DNA of 64,000 bases from Lumbricus rubellus (taxonomy: Eukaryota > Annelida > Clitellata > Crassiclitellata > Lumbricidae): contig OX243814.1 in NCBI GenBank assembly GCA_945859605.1, positions 17,569,887 to 17,633,886 of the forward strand, written 5' to 3'. How positions within the stretch are numbered: position 1 is the stretch's first letter; each line of letters starts with the position of its first letter. Both the position numbers and the translations under genes were made by a program. The notes below the pieces were generated by a model. It searched no databases and had not been told where the DNA came from. It was given only the letters and a program-made list of their open reading frames with translations. Of this stretch, positions 22,499 to 33,389 are shown one piece after another.

Positions 22499-23121
22499 CA
22501 GGGTGGTCCAAAATAAACTGCACAGTGACAGTTTTCTTGATATAAGTATAACAATTCAATGTTTAATGCCATTTTTATTACTTATATACATATTTTCTCT
22601 GACGTCATCATTGACTTCATCATTGTTTATCATAGTTTATGGTAAAGAAGTTGTTGTTTATAAGAGATTGTGATCATGGGACGCTTAACTGAGAAAGACC
22701 GATGTCTAATTTGGAATCTACGAACTCAGAAACATTGGGGGTCGTGTGGCCCCCAAACAGCCCGGACTTGAATCCAGTCGACTACGCTGTTTGGGGCGCC
22801 CTTCAACAGATGGTATACCGTCGTAGAAGTTTCACCACAGTGGATCAGTTGAAAGAAACAATCGTCACAGAGTGGACCAAGCTGTCACAGCGTTTCATTG
22901 ACCGCGCAATTGATCAATGGCGTCGTCGGCCTCAATGCGTGGTCGAGCAGCAAGGATGACACATTGAACATTTTATGTAACAAAATCCATCCATGCATGT
23001 AATGTTACAGTAAAAATAATAAATATTGCTGTGTTTTTGTGAATTTTCACGGTTATATTTGAATTGGTCTGAATAAAGTACTATCAATTTATCATTGTGC
23101 CATTTATTTTGGACCACCCTG
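22499..23121 (+). mobile_element. Tc1/mariner deletion derivative
   Basis: The terminal inverted repeat CAGGGTGGTCCAAAATAAA is perfect over 19 bp and imperfect to about 32 bp. Each end is flanked by TA, the mariner target. Inside, a start codon at 22676 opens with MGRLTEKDRCLIWNLR, typical of a mariner-type transposase N-terminus. After about 20 codons this passes, in another frame, into a C-terminal part. At 623 bp the element lacks most of the transposase and is non-autonomous. Confidence 0.9.
22676..22959 (+). pseudogene. Internally deleted mariner transposase
   Basis: This transposase would cut and paste the surrounding TIR element at TA sites. The N-terminal ~20 codons are followed directly by the C-terminal catalytic end WPPNSPDLNPVDYAVWGALQ. 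That end contains the conserved 'PPxSPDLNPxD' block, which carries the third catalytic acidic residue of the DD(E/D) triad, and the tail QRFIDRAIDQWRRR. The helix-turn-helix region and the first two catalytic acids are missing, and the junction changes frame. A family transposase is about 330-350 residues, so roughly 700 bp have been lost. It is non-functional. Confidence 0.85.
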
Positions 23122-23732
23122 TATATATATGACACGCGAAACAGAATATCACAGGTTATTTTATCTGCCTGGCATGCAGTTTTATTGTGCTGCCGTTAAC
23201 TATGAATGTAGGCCTATATTCTTACATAAATATTTGTCGTTTTCCTACACTAACACACACGTTCGTTGACTAAGCGACACAAGTGCAATTTCATGTAAAA
23301 ATTGCTGTTAACGTTCACCTGCCTTACCACCGTTTCACTATGCATAATACCGTTTCACTATGCATAACACCGTTTCACTATGCACTGTGTATACTCAGCC
23401 AGAACACGTCGTCGTATAATGAATTACGATTGTCCAAAGGTGAAGTCTAATGATAGTCTGACATTTACGGACAGCTGCAGTCGAACCATTGCATTGGAAA
23501 CGATCAATAGAAACTTTTAGGGGGCTGTGAAGGGGTCCTCGCAAATTTATCGCTCACATAAATTTCAGGTCAATCGAAGTAGAGATTTTGGATTAATGAG
23601 GAGGGGGGGTCAAATCAAAACCAGAATGGCCGTTGACACTTGCCCGCACTATACCGTGATGGCATACGATGTACGGTTACTAAGATCGGAGTTGGTAACT
23701 TTAGGTATGATAACATTGATCACCAGATACCA
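23122..23732. other. Non-coding; three 21-bp repeats at 23328-23388
   Basis: ACCGTTTCACTATGCATAA is repeated three times at 23328-23388. No gene is recognised. Confidence 0.6.
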
Positions 23733-23949
23733 GGGCGCAGTAGTGTAGTGGTTATGCTCGTTGCCTTGCAGCCGGAGGGCTGCATGTTCGAATCCAACTC
23801 AAGCCGCCTCGCAGGGACCTTGGGCAAGTCCTTCACTTGCAATTGCTCAGCGCTTCGGGGTGAAACCCCCATTCAGTGTCCGCGCTGTAGTCGGGAGCGC
23901 TTATGAGTAGAAACCTTGATTGGGCGATATAACAAGCGGACATACAAAC
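23733..23949 (+). mobile_element. tRNA-derived SINE, copy 3
   Basis: Full-length copy with an A box (TAGTGTAGTGG, 23741-23751) and a B box (TGTTCGAATCC, 23785-23795). It then has 'ttgggcaagtccttcactt' and the 3' end 'gggcgatataacaagcgga'. It is not a functional tRNA: the head does not continue into a proper 3' acceptor. Confidence 0.92.
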
Positions 23950-23959
23950 ATTCCTTCAT

Positions 23960-24030
23960 TAATTTATTACGAAGATTTATATAGCGCCCATTCATATGTC
24001 ACTACTAAGGAGCGCTCCCGATCCAAGCTC
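23960..24030 (-). repeat. SINE 3'-tail fragment
   Basis: 'tatatagcgccc...aaggagcgctcccg' is the minus-strand tail of the same SINE family, only ten bases from copy 3 and in the opposite orientation. Confidence 0.65.
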
Positions 24031-24524
24031 TGCTAAAGAAGACACTGCGAAAGAGTGTGCTAGAGGAAGACACTTGGAAGCAGGCGTCGGTATGAACGTA
24101 GCCAATTCCAAACCACAGGGCCAGCAACAGCGAAAGTTCGTCGTTGTCTGGCAGAAGTAGCCTACACTCCGTATAGGCCTAATAGTAAACATGAAGTTTG
24201 CCATAGATAAAGCAATCTGCAAAGCCATGCAGGCATCGAATATCTCAAATAAGGCGCGTTACTTTAGTTTAAGACAACGTATAGTTCAGACCAAGGACGG
24301 ACGAAATAAGCAAGGAGCCGAAGCGACATGTTTTTCTGCAGAAGCGTCCTTGAGTAACCCGGCTGTCGGTCAAAGAACATGCAGCAGGCCGACCAGCAGA
24401 AAGAAATAACCCAATTACTGACAGTAATCCCTTAAGATTCCAGCAGCGGCGCCTCCAACCAGTACCACCTGCGCTCCAGTCGCTGACTGAACGCAACTGA
24501 TGGTAAAATAACCACATTCTCCGG
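24031..24524. other. Non-coding, no recognised gene
   Basis: Short frames without recognisable domains. Confidence 0.5.
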
Positions 24525-24618
24525 TATGTTGTATTGTATTGCATTGCATTATATTGTATTGTATTGCATTGCATTGTATTGTATTGTATTGTATTGCATT
24601 GCGTTGTATTGTATTCTA
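24525..24618. repeat. (TATTG/CATTG)n microsatellite
   Basis: Pentanucleotide TATTG/CATTG array. Confidence 0.95.
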
Positions 24619-25706
24619 TTACAACATTTATAATGCGCCACTCATCGTGTTTATCGTCCAGTCGGCAGCCGACTGGCGTGCACGAGATTTGATGCAGCTG
24701 CAGCGCTGATTATGTTTCATCCACTTAATTAATTTAATTATTTTATGCGAATAAATTGAAACCAAAACTAATCATAATTATTAAGTATCAGCTGGGTGCA
24801 CGGTAAGCATTGACCCTTGGTCTGACTTTGAAGACAAAAAACCAATGCCTTCAACACTCTAACGCTAACCTAATTGTAACTACATGTATCTGAAGCAGGG
24901 GATGTCGGCCTTCAGACCTAGACATGCAGACTGCAGGTGCAGGCCACGAACGTGCCATTCGTTAAGTGCATGCGCTGTCCTACTAAAGGTGTTGGATGCG
25001 GTAATTAACTGCTGCAGCAGCAGCAGCAGCAGAGACTAACCTGAGACCAACGACGTCATCGCCATCATCATCCGAGAATGAAAGAAGCAGCAGTCGAGAA
25101 GTTACTGCAGCTTCTGTATCTCAATCAGTCAGGTGATCATTGGCAATATTGGCTGACGACGATGTTTCTACTCCTATATTGATGTCTCTCTCGATTTCGC
25201 ATTCATAGTAACTCGTGTTTCTCTTACAGCCATCGTACGCCACCACAACCACCGAGGCCTATACACCACCACCACGGCCACCACCACCACAACCCGTGCG
25301 CCACCGAGATCGTGCGTCCCGTGTCACTTGCGCCGCCGCCGTCCTTGCCTTCGACGTTGCTGCAGCCGAAGCCACGAGACGGGGAGAGTGGTCTGAGAAG
25401 ATCGGTTTAATTCGACGCAATCGTAAATAGTCATCGCACTCTAAGAGCCAGCAGTCTGGCTTCGGTCGGTCGGTTGGGCGGTTCGTAGGGTGGGCGGGCG
25501 GTCGTCCGCTGGCGGTTGAAGCGATGTCCCAGGCACCGTATCCACCACCATCAGCATCACCATCACCATCAGCAGCAGCAGCAGCAGCAGACTAGCAGAC
25601 CACACGCGGTGCCACCGACAACCTAAATAGACGATGACGACGGTGGCGATGATGATGCTAAGACGCGAATGCTTCCTCCAGCCCAGCATCAGCAGCAACG
25701 GTGCCA

Positions 25707-25737
<31 letters not shown>

Positions 25738-25834
25738 AGTGGGTGAGTGATGATGATGATGGCGGCGCGTGTAGTAAGCATTGCAAGGTATATACACGGT
25801 GGCTATAGGCCGACCGACCGACGAGGCCGTCAGC
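24619..25834. other. CAG/CAC trinucleotide-rich region
   Basis: (CAG)n tracts lie at about 25012-25032, 25568-25592 and, as CTG, 25708-25735; CACCAC and CATCAC stretches lie between. One frame (25215-25430) is proline- and alanine-rich and is preceded by an acceptor-like 'tttctcttacag'. That could be an exon, but no partner exon was found. Confidence 0.45.
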
Positions 25835-26028
25835 AAAAGCAGGGGAGAAGGAGGAGAAGAAGGAGAAGGAGAAGAAGGGGAGAAGAAGGAGGAGAAGGAG
25901 GAGAAGGAGGAGAAGGAGGAGAAGGAGAGGAGAAGGAGGAGAAGGGGAGGAGAAGGAGGAGAAGGAGAGGAGAAGGAGAGGAGAAGAAGGAGAAGGAAGA
26001 GAAGAGGAGAAGGGGAGGAGAAGGATGG
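25835..26028. repeat. (GGAGAA)n homopurine tract
   Basis: About 190 bp of almost pure purine on the plus strand (GGAGAAGGA units). Able in principle to form triplex DNA. The Gly/Glu/Arg-rich frames are artefacts. Confidence 0.96.
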
Positions 26029-26114
26029 ATCCCGTCGGTCAGTGCATGGCGCCTTGCGGTGGCAGCGTCCGGGCGTCGCCGGTGTCGATCGTCGGCGGCC
26101 AACCGAGGGCTCTC

Positions 26115-26232
26115 ATGCCGTACGTTCGTCCATTCGTCCGTTCGTCCGTTTGTCCGCCTGTCCGTTTGTCCATTTGTCCATTCGTCCATCTGTCCGTTCG
26201 TCCATCTGTATGTCCATCTGTCCGTTAGTCCG
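26115..26232. repeat. (TCCGTTCG/TCCATTTG)n octamer repeat
   Basis: Octamer-based tandem array of TCCRTYYG units. Confidence 0.92.
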
Positions 26233-26377
26233 ATCGTCTGTCATCGTATAACGCAAAGGCATTCGTCCGACTGCCGATGGGGAGTAGTAGTATTTGGAGG
26301 AGGAGAATGGAGGAGGAAAGGAGGAAGAAGGGAAAAGGAAAATGCCTTGTAGGTGAAACAGAGGACATGGAAAAGAA

Positions 26378-26431
26378 TGATGATGATGATGGTGGTGGTG
26401 GTGGTGGTGGTGGTGGTGGTGGTGGTGGTGG

Positions 26432-26465
<34 letters not shown>

Positions 26466-26503
26466 GATGATGATAATGATGATGATGATGATGATGGCGG
26501 TGG
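26378..26503. repeat. (GGT)n/(GAT)n microsatellite
   Basis: A GGT run followed by a GAT run. Poly-Gly/poly-Asp frames (and poly-His on the other strand) are artefacts. Confidence 0.97.
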
Positions 26504-26514
26504 GGAAGACACAA

Positions 26515-26765
26515 GAGAAATAGGAGGAAGAGAAAGAGGAGGAGAAAGAAGATGAGAAGGAAGAAAAAGAGGAAGAACAGATGGAAGAGGAGGAGGAGGA
26601 GGAGGAAGGAGAAGAAGAAGAGTAGGAGAGCGGGAGGAGGAGAAAAAAAAGAGAAGGAAGAAAGGAGGAAGACGGGGAACAAGAACAGGAGAAGGAGGAG
26701 CGGGAAGATGAGGATGAGGACGGGCAAATTAGTGGAGGAGGAGGCGGAAAAAATGATAATGGTCG
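26515..26765. repeat. Degenerate (GGA/GAA)n purine tract
   Basis: Second long homopurine stretch, less regular than that at 25835. Confidence 0.9.
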
Positions 26766-28450
26766 TGAGAAGCATACCATGAAAGAGAAGAAGAGGGAAA
26801 ACATGGACAGAGACGGAGTTAAATCGACCGCTTTCCATTTCCATGTTCGTCCTCTGCTTTTCCGCTGCAGCCGTGCGGCTCTGCCATCTGTTGTAGTCAC
26901 GAGGCCGAAGAGTAAGAGGAAGAGAAGGAGGAGGAAGCAGAGGAAGCAGAGGACGAAGAGGAGGAGGAGATGGAGAAGGAAGTGACAGCCGAGTAACGGA
27001 CAGAGGACATTGCTACGTATACATCCAGCGGAATGAACGAAACTACATGATTTCCGAATGATGGAAGAAAATCATGAAGATGAATGAGCATAAAAAGCAG
27101 TCAAAAATGTAAACAGCATGAACAACAGGAGCAAGAAACACTTCCTCGTCATGTTGAAAAGTGGATGACAATGAGGCTCTTAATTTATACTTGTCCATTT
27201 ACTTTGGTGTTCCCACACTGGCACTGCCATGGGTACGGTGTACTGACGGATTTTAGTGATAAAATGTGACGGCATTCATCATGGAGGCGCTCCGTTGACC
27301 TCGGATTTTGACCCTACACACTGTACGCTGGGGTGACGAGAGAAATTCATGGCCCTGGCACTGCAGTCACGGCCCCTAATATATTATCTTAAGACTTAAT
27401 GAGAAGCAGTTTCTTTCAAAACAAATTGAAGTTTAAAACAATCGGATACGACCTGCAATTTAAACAAATTAAATTATGATTTTATTCAGTCTTTTTCTTT
27501 AAGTTTAAATTGATTGCAGTTAATTCTCTGCAATTTTATATTTAAAAGGCATAGATCATAAACTTCTCTTTTATCTATGTATACTATGACTAACCCTTAA
27601 AAATCGCCGGACCCTGGGCATTTGCTCCTCATGCCCGTCCTTTCGACAGCCCTGACGCCACATAGATACATACATACATACGTACATACATACATACAAT
27701 GTCATACATAGGCCTACAATCCTACATACATACTCGCATAGACGTATACATGCAATTCCACGGTATCAACGATTGGATAGCAAGACGTTGATGCCTAGAG
27801 AAGAGTGATCACCGTTGCAATCTGTTTTCTCCAGGTTGTCTTTCGTTTAAACCAAACCATTCCTCTTCTCTCAATTTCAGACCAATCCTCACAAATTCAT
27901 TTTCATTCTAATTAGAAAACGTGTCTACTCCGTTGAAAACTCCGCTACACAGTATACAATCTCCCTCTGTGTATGTGTGAGTGTCTTCACATGTCTGTGT
28001 GCTTGTGTGTGTGCGTGTCTGTCTTCAATCAATGTCTCTGCTTTGCTCGTTAACCATCTGACACTGACATTAACAGATAGTTGTCGATTGTCGTATAATA
28101 GATGAGCCCCGTATAATGTGAAGGAATTATGCAGCGGTCAGTGTGTGGATGGGGGTCTTGACCATCATGGCAACTTTCGATCTGACCATACGAATCGGAC
28201 ACTACCTAACATGTGGGGGGAGAGGGTGGAGGATTCTTAGTTTATCTGCTCGTTTGGTTCTATACAGCTGAGAAACTAATTTTTATGTATAGTGTCGCTT
28301 TTTGTGCGTGCATACGTTTCACACCATTTCACCATCCCATTCTCGTCGCCAACAACATGTAATGTTTAACACTTTATTCGTTCATTATACTTTTACAGCA
28401 CCTTATCCCATTACAACCATCTGCGTTTTAATGGCACTTGAATCATTATG
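26766..28450. other. Non-coding, left flank of the Polinton
   Basis: A purine-rich patch lies at 26905-26980 and a short CATA repeat at 27660-27700. Nothing gene-like is recognised. The last six bases, ATTATG (28445-28450), are the probable target duplication of the Polinton. Confidence 0.5.
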
Positions 28451-28640
28451 AGTAGAGTAGTAGAGGTCATTGCAGCAAGCTCGGACATTTGACCAATACA
28501 GCCTTGACCTTGGCCCATTCGACCAGTACGGCCTTCACCTTTGACCCATCTGACCTATACGGCCTTCACTTTCGTCCATTTGACCAATACCAGCCTAAAA
28601 AATTGAGTGCCCGCGCAGTTTGACCAATACTATGCTTACT
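28451..28640 (+). repeat. Polinton left terminal inverted repeat
   Basis: From 28459 the sequence matches the reverse complement of 43939-44116 almost perfectly for about 165 bp, then fades. The left end has an extra AGTAGAGT at its tip (28451-28458), a short tandem-type length difference. Inside are four units of ~30 bp starting near 28486, 28516, 28547 and 28577, each containing TGACC(A/T)(A/G)TAC(A/G)GCC or a close variant. Confidence 0.95.
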
Positions 28641-28699
28641 TTTTTAATTAGACGTCCGGCGTAAAAAAGTAAAAAAAATTTTTCTCTGGCGTATATAAA

Positions 28700-29848
28700 A
28701 TGACTGAAAAAATGGAATATACGGCTCGACCTAAAGACGAGATATCCCAATATAAAATGGACTACTCATCGTATAATCTGAAAGAATTACGACAAATTCC
28801 TAAACAGAGAGGACAAAGAGGATACTCGAGTTTGCGAAAAGCGGAACTCATAGCGTTCATATCGCAGGGAGATCGACTAGGCGCTCGGGCTCAGGTCAAC
28901 AAAACACCCGCGCATACTCCCGCCACTGTGCGAGAATTGCGAGAAATTGCAAAAAAGAGAGGTGTGCGAGGATACTCGAGATTAGCAAAAGCGGAACTTA
29001 CGGCATTCTTGACTACTACTTGGAAATTTTTGCATCCGGGGAAAAATAAAATAGTTTTTTCGGATTGGCTGACTAGCGAGATTAGTCGGCTACCTCCGCA
29101 AATAAAACCGCCCATTCATAGGTTCAAACTTCGAGAGACTGCGACGGCTATCAAAGGGTTTACAAAAAGATACACGATCGATGGCGACAGCAGGATCGAT
29201 GTTGCAACTTTTCTCAAGGCTGTAAGACCGCAGGTAGTTAGGCTGCTAGCGAAAAATCGCGGGGTAAAAGTTCAACTCGATCTCATGTGCGTAATGGAGA
29301 AAGTAGATATGAAAACCGGCGAAGTAGTAACAGCTGAGCCTAATTTCAAATCAAAGAGTGATATTATTTTAGAAGCAACCGATGTGAGGGAAATATATAC
29401 CAACGCAGCGGATAAAATTAAGGAGAGCATGGCAAGTTTTCAGATGCGGGGGAGTAATTGGAGATTCAAAACCGTTTTGAAGTTGGATATCGATACAGTG
29501 GTATATAAACCATTGAAAGGTAGTTCCTACATTCCACTTCCAGATTATTTAGCGAATAAAAAGGCTATTATTAATATGAAGAACAAAGATGTTGAATGCT
29601 TCAAGTGGTGTGTAGCGAGAGCTGTAAACCCCGTTGAAGAACATCCGGAGAGAATTACGAAAGAATTAATTAGAAAGTCTGAGAAACTCAATTGGCCCGG
29701 TATCGAATTCCCTGTAGCAGCGGATGCTAATGTGATAGGTAAATTTGAGAGAAATAATAATATTAGTATTAATGTTTTTGGTTACGAGAAAGATGTGAAT
29801 GTATTCCCACTATATATATATCAAAGCATGAGAATGATAGGTGTGTAG
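28700..29848 (+). pseudogene. polB: Polinton DNA polymerase B, N-terminal fragment
   Basis: N-terminal region of the element's protein-primed replicative polymerase. It starts at an ATG preceded by TATAAA. Two SAP-like modules (about residues 21-53 and 73-105), each following the pattern L-x-E/K-L-R-x-I-x-K-x-R-G-x-x-G-Y-S-x-L-x-K-A-E-L, suggest DNA binding. The rest (to residue 382) is the conserved but catalytically uncharacterised N-terminal region of Polinton polymerases. The frame is lost at a TA dinucleotide run (29811-29820), and the next conserved block continues in another frame. The break is a two-base length change, as expected from slippage, so the gene is split unless the run is a sequencing error. 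Confidence 0.88.
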
Positions 29849-30819
29849 ATCTATTACTCATTTCTGATGGAGAAAAGAAGCATTATTGTTGGATCAAGAA
29901 TTTCAACAGACTGATGGCGGTGAAAACAGAAAATACTACTACATCAATGTACTATTGCAAAAGATGCTTGATAGGATTCAGTAGAAAAGAATCGCTTCAC
30001 AAACATACTGAGTACTGTTCGCAGCAGGACGCCCAACGAATAGAACTTCCGGAGTCTGGGACTATGCTAAGTTTTACACATTATTATAGAAAGATGCGTG
30101 TACCGTTTGTGTACTTTGCCGACTTTGAATCGTTCATCAAACCTATCGGTACATGTCAACCCGTTCCTAGCACGTCTTACACCAACAAGTATCAAAAACA
30201 TACGCCCAGCTCGTTTTGTTATCATTTGAAATGCTTCGACGATGAAGTTTATTCCCAAGAGCCGGTGCGTTTTACAGCTGAAAACGAAGACGATGATGTT
30301 GCTCAGTTATTCATAGACTCTATCGAGGAAAATGTAAAACGGATATACAACCAGTTCAAATTCCCCAAGAAGATGATATTCGGCAAAACTGAACAGAAAT
30401 GTTATGATGAAGCTGTCAACTGCCATATCTGTGGGGGAGAGTTGCGTGAAGATCGAGTACGAGATCACTGTCATTTGACTGGAAAATTTAGAGGTGCCGC
30501 TCACAACCTTTGTAATCTGAAATACAAAGTTCCCAAGTTCTTCCCTGTCGTATTTCACAATTTGACCGGTTATGACAGCCATTTATTTATCAAGAAATTA
30601 CGAGGTGAACACGGCGAGAAAATCAAATGCATTCCCTGCAACGAAGAAAAGTATATCTCATTCAGCAGAGAGGTCGTCGTCGATAAATTTGTCGACAAAG
30701 ATGGAAAAGAGAGAGAGAAGTCAAGCGCGAATTACGTTTTATTGATAGTTTTAGATTCATGCCCTCGAGTCTCGACGCGTTATCGAAAAATCTTCAGAAA
30801 GATCAGTGCAAGAATTTAG
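29821..30819 (+). pseudogene. polB: Polinton DNA polymerase B, exonuclease fragment
   Basis: Second piece of the same polymerase gene, in a different frame. A C2H2-like zinc motif (YYCKRCLIGFSRKESLHKH, near 29950-30010) precedes the 3'-5' exonuclease. Exo I is in YFADFESF (Asp and Glu metal ligands) and Exo II is in HNLTGYDSHLF. Between them is a Cys/His-rich insertion, CHICGG...DHCHLTGKFRGAAHNLC, resembling an endonuclease VII-type zinc site, as is common in Polinton polymerases. The homologous reading is lost near a GA dinucleotide run (about 30708-30719); codons after that are out of frame. The ATG at 29914 is internal to the homology and not a real start. Confidence 0.88.
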
Positions 30820-32570
30820 GGAAATATTTTGAGGGTGAGAAGCTGGATCTTTTACTCAGAAAAGGCGTTTACCCATATGATTACGTCGACGGTGTTGAAA
30901 AATTAAACGAAACCGAATTACCATCGAAGCATGCCTTCTATTCAAAACTAACCGATTCGGGCATCAGCGAAAAAGATTACGCGCACGCGAAAACGGTATG
31001 GGACAAATTTGAATGCAAAACATTACGCCAATATCACGACTTGTACAATTTATCGGATGTTCTATTATTAGCGGATGTCTTTGAAAACTTTAGAGACGCC
31101 TGTATGAAGAACTACAACCTAGATTCCGCGTGGTATTATACTTCGCCCGGACTTGCTTGGGACGCGGCGTTGAAGACGACTGGTGTAGAGTTGGAGTTGT
31201 TGAATGACTACAATATGTTGCTGATGATCAAGCAGGGAATACGAGGAGGCGTCAGCACGATTTCACATCGATACGCGAAAGCGAACAACGAGTACATGGG
31301 AGAAGCTTTCAATCCCACCCAGCATTCGGTATTCATTCCATACTTGGACGCGAACAACTTGTACGGATGGGCGATGAGCAAGCCGCTACCAACTCATGGG
31401 TTTGAATGGATGAACGATGACGAATTGAATGATTGGAGAAACATTACCGAACGAGATGGAGTGGGATGTGTGTTAGAAGTCGACTTAGAATATCCGAAGG
31501 AATTGCACGACCTGCATAATGATTATCCTCTAGCTCCGGAGAGTGTAAAACCCGCGGGATCGAATGTCGCAAAACTCATTCCAAACTTGAACGATAAAAA
31601 GAAGTACGTCGTTCATTACGGAAATTTAAAATTGTACGAACGTCTCGGATTGAAAATCGTAAAAATACACCGGGGAATAAAATTCGTGGAAAGTGCCTGG
31701 CTGAAAAAGTATATCGATCTGAATACCAACCTGAGAACGAAAGCTACGAACGATTTTGAGAAAGACTTTTTCAAGCTGATGAATAATAGCGTTTTCGGTA
31801 AAACAATGGAAGCTATCGAGAATCGAGTTGACATACGATTGGTGAGTGATGAGAAGGAAGCTATCAAGCTAGTCGCGAAAACTAATTACGACAGACGAAC
31901 TATTTTCGATGAAAACCTCATCGCCGTTCACATGAAAAAGACCAAGTTGTTTTACAACAAGCCGATATATCTAGGGATGTGTATATTAGACACCAGTAAG
32001 ACGCTCATGTATGAATTTCATTATAATTACATCAAGGCCAAGTACGGAGATAGGGCCAAGCTATTATTCACCGATACCGATTCTTTGGCGTATGAAATTA
32101 AAACGGAAGACTTCTACAAAGATATTTCCCCCGACGTCCAAAGTATGTTCGATACTTCAGACTATCCGAGAGATCACCCGTCAGGTATAGAATCCGGCGT
32201 TAATAAAAAAGTGGTTGGTATGTTCAAAGACGAGGCCGCGGGAAAACAGATTGAAGAATTTGTCGGACTGCGATCCAAGTTGTACTCTTACAAGATGGCG
32301 GGTGAAGACTACAAGAAATGTAAAGGAGTGAAAAAGAACGTCGTCAAGAAATCAATCACTCATGCAGATTACAAAGACTGCGTGTTTACGAAAAGACAAC
32401 AGTCGAGAGCGATGAACGTCATTCGATCCTATCGTCATGAAATTTACACCGAAGAAGTAAATAAAATAGCTCTGTCTGCCGACGACGACAAAAGAGTAAT
32501 AATGGACGACGGGATCCATACCCTAGCCTATGGACACTACACGCTGAAAACTAAAGAAAATAAAGAATAA
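30720..32570 (+). pseudogene. polB: Polinton DNA polymerase B, polymerase domain
   Basis: C-terminal piece of the polymerase in a third frame and itself intact to its stop. The last exonuclease motif is YNLSDVLLLADVF. The palm carries motif A (YLDANNLYGWAM), motif B (FFKLMNNSVFGKTM) and motif C with the catalytic pair (FTDTDSLAYE). All residues needed for nucleotide transfer are visible, so the break is upstream only. Products of such genes copy the linear element by protein priming from the inverted repeats. The methionine at 30759 is internal to the conserved sequence and is probably not the native start. The next gene follows after 16 bp. Confidence 0.92.
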
Positions 32571-32586
32571 TTTACACTAATATAAA

Positions 32587-32913
32587 ATGGATGCGGTAAA
32601 AGTGTGTACCAAATGCAAAATAGAAAAAAGGTTGGACGAATTTCACAAAGATCATACGCAAAAGAACGGAAGCTATCCGAGCTGCAAACTTTGTAAAAAT
32701 GCCAAAGTAAAGGAGCTTGCGCACAAATACGCAAGACAGGAAAATAGGGAGACAAAAGACACAAAAGTTTGCAGTCGGTGTAAGGTAAATCAGAACATAT
32801 CGGGATACGACAACAATCGATTTCAAAAAGATGGAAAGGCGAATGAATGCAAAAATTGTAGACATAAATATTATCTCGCCTGCGTAGAAGCCCGAAAGCT
32901 CGTTAGTTTGTAA
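32587..32913 (+). CDS. Small two-module zinc-ribbon protein
   Basis: A 108-aa protein with two similar Cys4 modules: CTKCKIEKRLDEFHKD...CKLC (residues about 7-38) and CSRCKVNQNISGYDNN...CKNC (about 61-92). The spacing and the 'F-H-K-D' and 'K-N/D-G' elements resemble zinc modules that accompany phage HNH/endonuclease VII-type nucleases, but no catalytic His-Asn-His core is visible. It lies between the polymerase and protease genes in the same direction. Its ATG is preceded by TATAAA like its neighbours. Role unknown; nucleic-acid binding is an inference. Confidence 0.75.
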   Translation: MDAVKVCTKCKIEKRLDEFHKDHTQKNGSYPSCKLCKNAKVKELAHKYARQENRETKDTKVCSRCKVNQNISGYDNNRFQKDGKANECKNCRHKYYLACVEARKLVSL

Positions 32914-32935
32914 AACATCTAGATGAAATATTAAA

Positions 32936-33370
32936 ATGAGCTATACAACTGTGAAAAATATAAATGTCGAAGGCGTAGTCCTCCCGAATCATCCGTTGAC
33001 AAATTTTGAACTACTAGATGCCGCGAAAAAGCTCAATATCCCTAATTTCCGGGGAGTATTTCTCAGAGACGAGCTGCCGAAGAAACCTAGCCGGAATGAA
33101 TGTGGGATATTGAATCTAGACGATTCTAATGGAACTGGCTCGCACTGGGTCGCTTTTTCAAAGAACGGCAAGGACAAAATATATTTCGACAGCTATGGCC
33201 TGCCCCCTCCTACGGAACTGGTAAAGTATTTACAGAGTCCCGTATACTACAATAGCGAACGCGTACAGCCCGACAACGAAGTGTTTTGCGGTCATTTATG
33301 CCTGCACGTCCTGAAAAAAACATGTAAAGATGGGGTGACTTTTCAAGAAGTTATAAATAGCCTGCATTAA
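32936..33370 (+). CDS. pro: Adenain-like maturation cysteine protease
   Basis: A 144-aa protein of the Ulp1/adenain clan that processes capsid precursors in Polintons and adenoviruses. The catalytic order His-Asp-Gln-Cys is present: H70 in GSHWVAF, D85 in YFDSYG, Q111 as candidate oxyanion residue, and C118 in EVFCGHLC. The length is close to that of other Polinton proteases, somewhat shorter than adenovirus adenain. The start is set by ATTAAAATG directly before the open frame. It lies 20 bp upstream of the first fibre-like gene. All catalytic residues are intact. Likely substrates are the element's own virion proteins with GG motifs. Confidence 0.9.
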   Translation: MSYTTVKNINVEGVVLPNHPLTNFELLDAAKKLNIPNFRGVFLRDELPKKPSRNECGILNLDDSNGTGSHWVAFSKNGKDKIYFDSYGLPPPTELVKYLQSPVYYNSERVQPDNEVFCGHLCLHVLKKTCKDGVTFQEVINSLH

Positions 33371-33389
33371 AAATTATTATATGTAAAAA

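Noticed and set aside
25215..25430. Possible Pro/Ala-rich exon after an acceptor-like site
   Set aside because: The sequence is CAC/GCC-repeat biased, and no partner exon or conserved residues were found.
26113..26900. 219-243 codon minus-strand frames rich in His/Ser/Leu
   Set aside because: They overlap in different frames of the same purine and GAT/GGT repeats; no domain.
27330..27655. Possible hAT-like element between 'ggccctggcactgcag' and 'cgacagccctgacgcc'
   Set aside because: The proposed ends do not pair as inverted repeats and no 8-bp duplication was found.
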